A stretch of 64,000 bases of DNA from assembly GCA_019634675.1 (NCBI GenBank), contig JAHCAX010000001.1, positions 248,001 through 312,000 on the forward strand, in the 5' to 3' direction. This stretch comes from Acherontichlamydia pituitae. GTDB taxonomy: Bacteria > Chlamydiota > Chlamydiia > Chlamydiales > Rhabdochlamydiaceae. Shown here one piece after another: positions 59,955-64,000 of this stretch. A program made the position numbers and the translations under genes. Positions within the stretch are counted from its first letter, which is position 1, and every line of letters starts with the position of its first letter. The notes below the pieces were generated by a model. It made no database searches and was not told the origin of the DNA. It saw only the letters and a program-made list of their open reading frames with translations.

Positions 59955-61323
59955 CTTCCAACCGCACAATATCGTCCTCGCCAACATACTCGCCGACCTG
60001 GACTTCGATGAGCTCCAACTTCACTTTTCCAGGATTTTCTAAACGGTGGACACACCCTTTGGGAACGTAGATGCTCTCATTTTCATGAATCAGCTTTTCT
60101 TGAGAGCCGATCGTGACGTTTGCAGTTCCCTTTACAACAACCCAATGCTCGCTGCGATGGTAATGCTTCTGTAAACTTAGCTTCTGCTTCGATTCAACGA
60201 CAATCCTTTTGATCTTATACCGTTCCCCTTCCTCTAAAATCGTGAAATGTCCCCAGGGACGGTGGGATGTAACGTGCTCGTAAGGTTCCTTTGCATTTCT
60301 TTTCTTCAGTTCTTCAACGAGATGCTTGACCCGCTGCGATTCCCCTTTTCTTCCGATAAATAGGGCGTCATCGGTCTCGATCACTAGAATGTCTTCCAAG
60401 CCGATGGTCGAGATCAGCCTTTTGCCTCCCATAATCAAGCAGTTCTTTGTATCGATGTCGAGAACATTTCCGACCTTGGCATTTTGATTGACGTCTTTTT
60501 CAAGGACATCATAAACACTGTCCCATGACCCAACATCCGACCAGCTCACTTCCAGCGGATGGATCATTACATTGCTCGACTTTTCCATCAGGGCATAATC
60601 AATGGAAATATCGGGCATGTCGCAAAACCTTGTGCTAAGTTCCTTAAATGAGCCTTTTGCAAGCGAGGCAACGGAAGGGCAATACTGCCCAATTTCTTTT
60701 AAAAAGGAGCCAATCTGAAAAAGAAAAATCCCGGAATTCCATAAATATTCTCCAGAAAGGACGAACTCCTGCGCAAGAGGATACTCTGGCTTTTCAATAA
60801 ACCGCTCTACCTTCCAAACATAAGGGTTTTCCGTCGGTTTGCCTTTGACATAACCATATCCAGTTTCAGGTTTGTTGGGACGGACTCCAAAGATCACATG
60901 CCACCCCTGTTTGGCGACCTGTTCCGCACGCTTGATCCCTTCAAGAAAAATAGATTGGGGGGAGATTAAATGGTCGGAAGAAGAGACCAAAAAACATTCC
61001 TCTTCCTTACAACCCAAAAAATCCTGTAAATATTTGACTGCCAAGCAAATAGCAGGAGCTGTGTTTTTTTTATCCGGCTCAACAAGGATCTGACGCTCCA
61101 ACAGAGGATCGATGGCGCCTGCTTGCGTTTTGACCAAATGGTAATAATCTTGATTGGTAACGATCAGGATATCGATCGGTGCAACTAAAGGAAGAAAACG
61201 CTGAATCGTCTTTTGCAAAAGGGACAAGTCATCGCCAAAATTCAAAAACTGCTTGGGAAAAGCATTTCTTGAAAAAGGCCAAAGCCTCGTACCGCTACCG
61301 CCGGCTAGGATGATGACTTTCAT
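59935..61323 (-). CDS. manC: Mannose-1-phosphate guanylyltransferase / mannose-6-phosphate isomerase
   Basis: Bifunctional type II PMI/GMP enzyme making GDP-mannose. The N-terminal nucleotidyltransferase has IILAGGSGTRLWPFSR and the family FIEKPEYP and WNSGIFLF motifs; the C-terminal cupin has RPWGHFTIL, QKHYHRSEHWVVVKGTA and VHRLENPG. 462 aa, as in ManC/CpsB/AlgA. The product feeds gmd in the same operon. Overlaps the GT4 gene end by 29 bases and the ligase-like start by 20, so the cluster is tightly coupled. Confidence 0.94.
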   Translation of the reverse strand: MKVIILAGGSGTRLWPFSRNAFPKQFLNFGDDLSLLQKTIQRFLPLVAPIDILIVTNQDYYHLVKTQAGAIDPLLERQILVEPDKKNTAPAICLAVKYLQDFLGCKEEECFLVSSSDHLISPQSIFLEGIKRAEQVAKQGWHVIFGVRPNKPETGYGYVKGKPTENPYVWKVERFIEKPEYPLAQEFVLSGEYLWNSGIFLFQIGSFLKEIGQYCPSVASLAKGSFKELSTRFCDMPDISIDYALMEKSSNVMIHPLEVSWSDVGSWDSVYDVLEKDVNQNAKVGNVLDIDTKNCLIMGGKRLISTIGLEDILVIETDDALFIGRKGESQRVKHLVEELKKRNAKEPYEHVTSHRPWGHFTILEEGERYKIKRIVVESKQKLSLQKHYHRSEHWVVVKGTANVTIGSQEKLIHENESIYVPKGCVHRLENPGKVKLELIEVQVGEYVGEDDIVRLEDAYQRS

Positions 61324-62422
61324 AGAATGCCTCTATATTATGGTCCACAAACAGCTTAAATTCCCTTTGGAACCTTTCTTTGCTAAACTTGTCCGCATGA
61401 TCGCGTATGAGAAGAGGATTAAAATCGATCTTCTTAAACCTTTGGACGGCATCGACAAGGTGTTCAACGGTCGGTTCTTTAAAAAACACCCCCGTTTTTC
61501 CATCGATGACCGTCTCTAAAGCCCCCCCCTTGCCTAATGCAATAACAGGTGTACCAGCAGCCTGGGCCTCCACAACGACAATCCCAAAATCTTCTTCAGC
61601 CGCAAAAAGAAATCCTTTGGCCCTTCCTAAATAATCCCGCAATACAGGATCGCTTTGATACCCTAGGATCTCAACATTTTTCCCCGCCTTCTTTTTGACC
61701 TTGGGCATCTCGGGCCCATCTCCAATAACGATCAGCCTCTGATCCGGCATATGGGAAAAGGCTTCCACAATAAGCTCGATGTTCTTGTAGGGAACCATCC
61801 GGGAAGCTGTGACGAAAAATTCTTCTTTTTCAGCTTTCAGCTCGATCAAATGGGTATCGACTGGAGGATAGATGACTGCGGCCTTACGCCCATATACTTT
61901 TTCGATCCGGCGGGCGATATAATGGGAATTTGCCGCAAACTGATCGACCCGGTTTAAAGAGGCGATGTCCCAATTGCGCAAATAGTGCAGGGCGCACTTG
62001 GCCATTGCTTTTTGAAATCCTGAAATTCCTTCTAAATACCGATGGGTGAGGTCCCACGCATACCGCATAGGAGTGAAACAATAGCACAGGTGCAGCTGCC
62101 CGGCTTGGGTCAATGCGCCTTTGGCAACGGCATGGGAGGTTGAAATGACCACATCGTACCCTCTTAGGTCAAACTGCTCGACGGCAAGAGGAAAAAAGGG
62201 TAAATAATTGCGATATCTTTTCTTTGCAAACGGCATCTTCTGCAAAAAGGAAGTATGCACCTCCGCATTAGCAAAAGAAGTGCCTTCCATTTTACTTGGA
62301 TCATGGACCAATGTATAGATCGGGCTAGGGTAAAGCTGGGCGATCGCATCGAACGTCTTCTCTCCGCCGCCGACCGTCACTAACCAATCATAGACAAGAG
62401 CTGTCTTTACGGCATTTTCCAT
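61295..62422 (-). CDS. GT4 glycosyltransferase (WbaZ/mannosyltransferase-like)
   Basis: A 375-aa GT-B glycosyltransferase of family 4. It starts with the typical LVYDWLVTVGGGEKTFDAI, has VSTSHAVAKGA-like text (VISTSHAVAKGALTQ), YCFTPMRYAWD, the donor site IVIGDGPEMPKVK and AEEDFGIVVVEAQAAGTPVI with the EX7E-type glutamates. This form is found in O-antigen clusters that use GDP-mannose or GDP-deoxyhexose. Between gmd and manC, so those sugars are the likely donors. Confidence 0.88.
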   Translation of the reverse strand: MENAVKTALVYDWLVTVGGGEKTFDAIAQLYPSPIYTLVHDPSKMEGTSFANAEVHTSFLQKMPFAKKRYRNYLPFFPLAVEQFDLRGYDVVISTSHAVAKGALTQAGQLHLCYCFTPMRYAWDLTHRYLEGISGFQKAMAKCALHYLRNWDIASLNRVDQFAANSHYIARRIEKVYGRKAAVIYPPVDTHLIELKAEKEEFFVTASRMVPYKNIELIVEAFSHMPDQRLIVIGDGPEMPKVKKKAGKNVEILGYQSDPVLRDYLGRAKGFLFAAEEDFGIVVVEAQAAGTPVIALGKGGALETVIDGKTGVFFKEPTVEHLVDAVQRFKKIDFNPLLIRDHADKFSKERFQREFKLFVDHNIEAFYESHHPSRR

Positions 62423-62434
62423 CGAGCCTATCTT

Positions 62435-63511
62435 TTAAACCTCTTTCAAGGCCATATTTTTGGTATCTGCATGGGATACACGCTCAAGGTCTGCGCGCAC
62501 CATCATTCGGACAAGCTCTCGAAGCTCTGTTTTTGCAGACCAGTTCAATTGAGTTCTAGCTTTTGTGGAATCCCCGATCAAAAGGTCCACTTCAGACGGC
62601 CGGAAAAACTCTGGCGAAACGGCCACTCTCAGATGTCCTGTTTTGGCATCATATCCCTTTTCTTCAACTCCCCTTCCTTCCCAGCAAAGAGACACGCCGA
62701 CCTCTTCAAAAGCCATTTCAATAAACTGCTTCACAGTCGTCGTCTTTCCTGTTGCCAGCACAAAATCTTCGGGAGTTGCCTGCTGAAGCATCAGCCACAT
62801 TCCCTCGACAAAGTCTCGAGCATATCCCCAATCCCGTTTCGCCTCTAAGTTGCCCATAAGAAGGACGTTATCAATCCCTGCTTGGATCCGAGCTATCGTA
62901 CGGGTGATCTTCCGCGATACAAAGTTTTCACCCCTGCGAGGGCTTTCGTGGTTGAACAAGATCCCATTGCATGCATACAGCCCATAGGCTTCCCGATAAT
63001 TCACGACAGCCCAATAGGCGTAGAGTTTAGCGACGCCATAAGGCGAGCGCGGATAAAAAGGCGTCTGTTCATTTTGCGGAATAGTCCTGACCTTGCCAAA
63101 AAGCTCCGAAGTGGATGCTTGATAAAACCTGGCATTTGGACAATTTTTACGGATAGATTCTAACAGACGGAGCGTTCCCAGTCCGTCCACATCGCCCGTA
63201 TACTCGGGAATATCAAATGAGATCTTAACATCGCTCATTGCCGCCAAGTTATAGACCTCGTCAGGCTTAATGGAGCCAATGATCCGCTCTAAACTGGTAG
63301 AATCGGTCAAATCCCCTTCATGAAGAAAAAACTGGCCAGCATAGGGCTGCCCATCGAGAAGATGGCTTATCCGATGCAAGTTTGCAGTGGACGAGCGACG
63401 GACCAGTCCATGGACTTCATAATTTTTTTCCAATAAGAGCTCTGCTAGATAGGATCCATCCTGACCGGTGACCCCTGTAAGAAAAACTTTTTTTCTCATA
63501 ATTTGCTTCAT
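62435..63511 (-). CDS. gmd: GDP-mannose 4,6-dehydratase
   Basis: Short-chain dehydrogenase that converts GDP-mannose to GDP-4-keto-6-deoxymannose, the precursor of GDP-fucose, GDP-rhamnose and related sugars. NADP-binding GVTGQDGSYLAELLLEKNY, LVRRSSTANLHRI, active-site Ser/Thr region FYQASTSELFGKV and the YxxxK motif in RSPYGVAKLYAYW are present, then FNHESPRRGENFVSRKI. 358 aa. ATGs at 63511 and 63499 are both possible. The reductase that would complete fucose or rhamnose (Fcl or Rmd) is not within the window. Confidence 0.95.
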   Translation of the reverse strand: MKQIMRKKVFLTGVTGQDGSYLAELLLEKNYEVHGLVRRSSTANLHRISHLLDGQPYAGQFFLHEGDLTDSTSLERIIGSIKPDEVYNLAAMSDVKISFDIPEYTGDVDGLGTLRLLESIRKNCPNARFYQASTSELFGKVRTIPQNEQTPFYPRSPYGVAKLYAYWAVVNYREAYGLYACNGILFNHESPRRGENFVSRKITRTIARIQAGIDNVLLMGNLEAKRDWGYARDFVEGMWLMLQQATPEDFVLATGKTTTVKQFIEMAFEEVGVSLCWEGRGVEEKGYDAKTGHLRVAVSPEFFRPSEVDLLIGDSTKARTQLNWSAKTELRELVRMMVRADLERVSHADTKNMALKEV

Positions 63512-63590
63512 TGCATCTTTGCTAAGATGCTACCACTATGCAAAACCACTCGTTTTATGAAAAGCGCAAATGACCGCTGATAAGTTCGGA

Positions 63591-64000
63591 TTAAGAGACA
63601 GTAAAAGACTCAACCGTTTTTTGATTATGGTACTGTTTTAGGATGTCGACAGGGGATCCATCTGCCATTAATTGTCCATTCTTCAATAAAAGAGCCCTTT
63701 TGCAATAAGTAGAGATCCATTCTTCATGATGGGTCACGCACAGGACTAGCCTGCCGTCGTTGGCAACTTGCTTGATCTTATCAAAACAGAGGCTCTGAAA
63801 GTCGTAATCTCCTACGGAAAGGATCTCATCTAAGATCAGGATGTCCGTCTTCAGATGCAGCAAGATCGAGGCCGCTAAGCGCAAAGCCATACCGCTGGAA
63901 TATTTTTTAAAAGGAGTTTGCAGAAAGGCCTCGATTTCAGCAAAGGCGATAATCTCGTCTAAATGACGCACGACCTCCTTTTTTTTCATGCCGAGGAGCG
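63591..64000 (-). CDS. Polysaccharide ABC exporter ATP-binding protein (Wzt-like), partial
   Basis: C-terminal half of an ABC ATPase; the N-terminal part with Walker A lies beyond the window edge. Visible are the family stretch MKKKEVVRHLDEIIAFAEIE, the ABC signature YSSGMALRLAASIL, Walker B DILILDEILSVGD and the H-loop VTHHEEWI. This is the pattern of O-antigen and teichoic acid exporters (Wzt/TagH). The end lacks an extra glycan-recognition domain, as the protein stops soon after the ATPase. It fits the adjacent GDP-mannose cluster as its exporter. Confidence 0.88.
   Translation of the reverse strand, partial: LLGMKKKEVVRHLDEIIAFAEIEAFLQTPFKKYSSGMALRLAASILLHLKTDILILDEILSVGDYDFQSLCFDKIKQVANDGRLVLCVTHHEEWISTYCKRALLLKNGQLMADGSPVDILKQYHNQKTVESFTVS

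Noticed and set aside
1..64000. CRISPR array or prophage
   Set aside because: No regularly spaced short repeats, integrase, or phage structural genes are visible; the only regular arrays lie inside coding sequence.

Overview
The window comes from an environmental (non-Chlamydiaceae) member of the order Chlamydiales. Evidence: an rsbU-type phosphatase next to eno, uvrD next to rpoN, a topoisomerase I fused to a C-terminal SWIB domain, groESL behind a CIRCE operator, two Legionella-MOMP-like outer-membrane porins of the kind expanded in Waddlia/Simkania/Parachlamydia, and eukaryote-like proteins (F-box/WD40, PARG-like). Waddliaceae is my best guess, from general impression only; no search was possible.

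Layout. 0-5.3 kb: rsbU-like phosphatase, divergent from a tightly coupled trmH-rsgA-eno operon. 5.3-13.7 kb: mostly minus-strand genes for exported or membrane hydrolases (lipase-like, sulfatase-like, degenerate M16 protease, class II cAMP phosphodiesterase-like), a peroxiredoxin, a metallo-beta-lactamase-fold hydrolase and tRNA-Arg(ACG). 13.7-14.5 kb: a gene-free large inverted repeat. 14.6-18.2 kb: trkA-trkH and a methyltransferase. 18.2-22.7 kb: two unknown proteins and a tandem pair of F-box/WD40 proteins. 22.8-26.2 kb: groEL-groES and a NamZ/DUF1343 protein. 26.3-30 kb: PutA-type proline catabolic enzyme. 30-33.3 kb: two MOMP-like porins. 33.4-39.1 kb: uvrD, a GT9 glycosyltransferase, rpoN and a dicarboxylate/amino-acid symporter. 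39.4-41.4 kb: a PARG-like protein and a membrane HEXXH protein. 41.7-53.6 kb: an accessory island of glycosyltransferases and SAM-methyltransferase-like proteins. 54-58.6 kb: topA-SWIB, an exported prolyl-4-hydroxylase-like protein and a beta-barrel protein. 58.7-64 kb: a GDP-mannose based surface polysaccharide cluster (O-antigen ligase/polymerase-like, manC, GT4, gmd, start of an ABC exporter ATPase).

The most striking region is 41.7-53.6 kb. Almost every enzyme there (two GT11 fucosyltransferase-like, two DXD glycosyltransferases of the OCH1/toxin type, two GT2 proteins and four methyltransferase-like proteins) begins with a signal peptide or an N-terminal signal anchor, which would place the catalytic domains outside the cytoplasm, as in eukaryotic Golgi enzymes. 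With the nearby GDP-mannose/GDP-deoxyhexose genes and the exported prolyl hydroxylase, this suggests an exported glycan-modifying system, perhaps acting in the host-facing compartment. That is inference.

Non-coding structure is also rich: a 170-bp palindromic MITE in two copies, each flanked by TAA (one exactly at the topA stop codon) plus a remnant end; a diverged pair of ~235-bp repeats in inverted orientation; two hairpin elements upstream of topA; a REP-like hairpin inside a signal-peptide coding region; and a 93-nt folded element ahead of a small gene.
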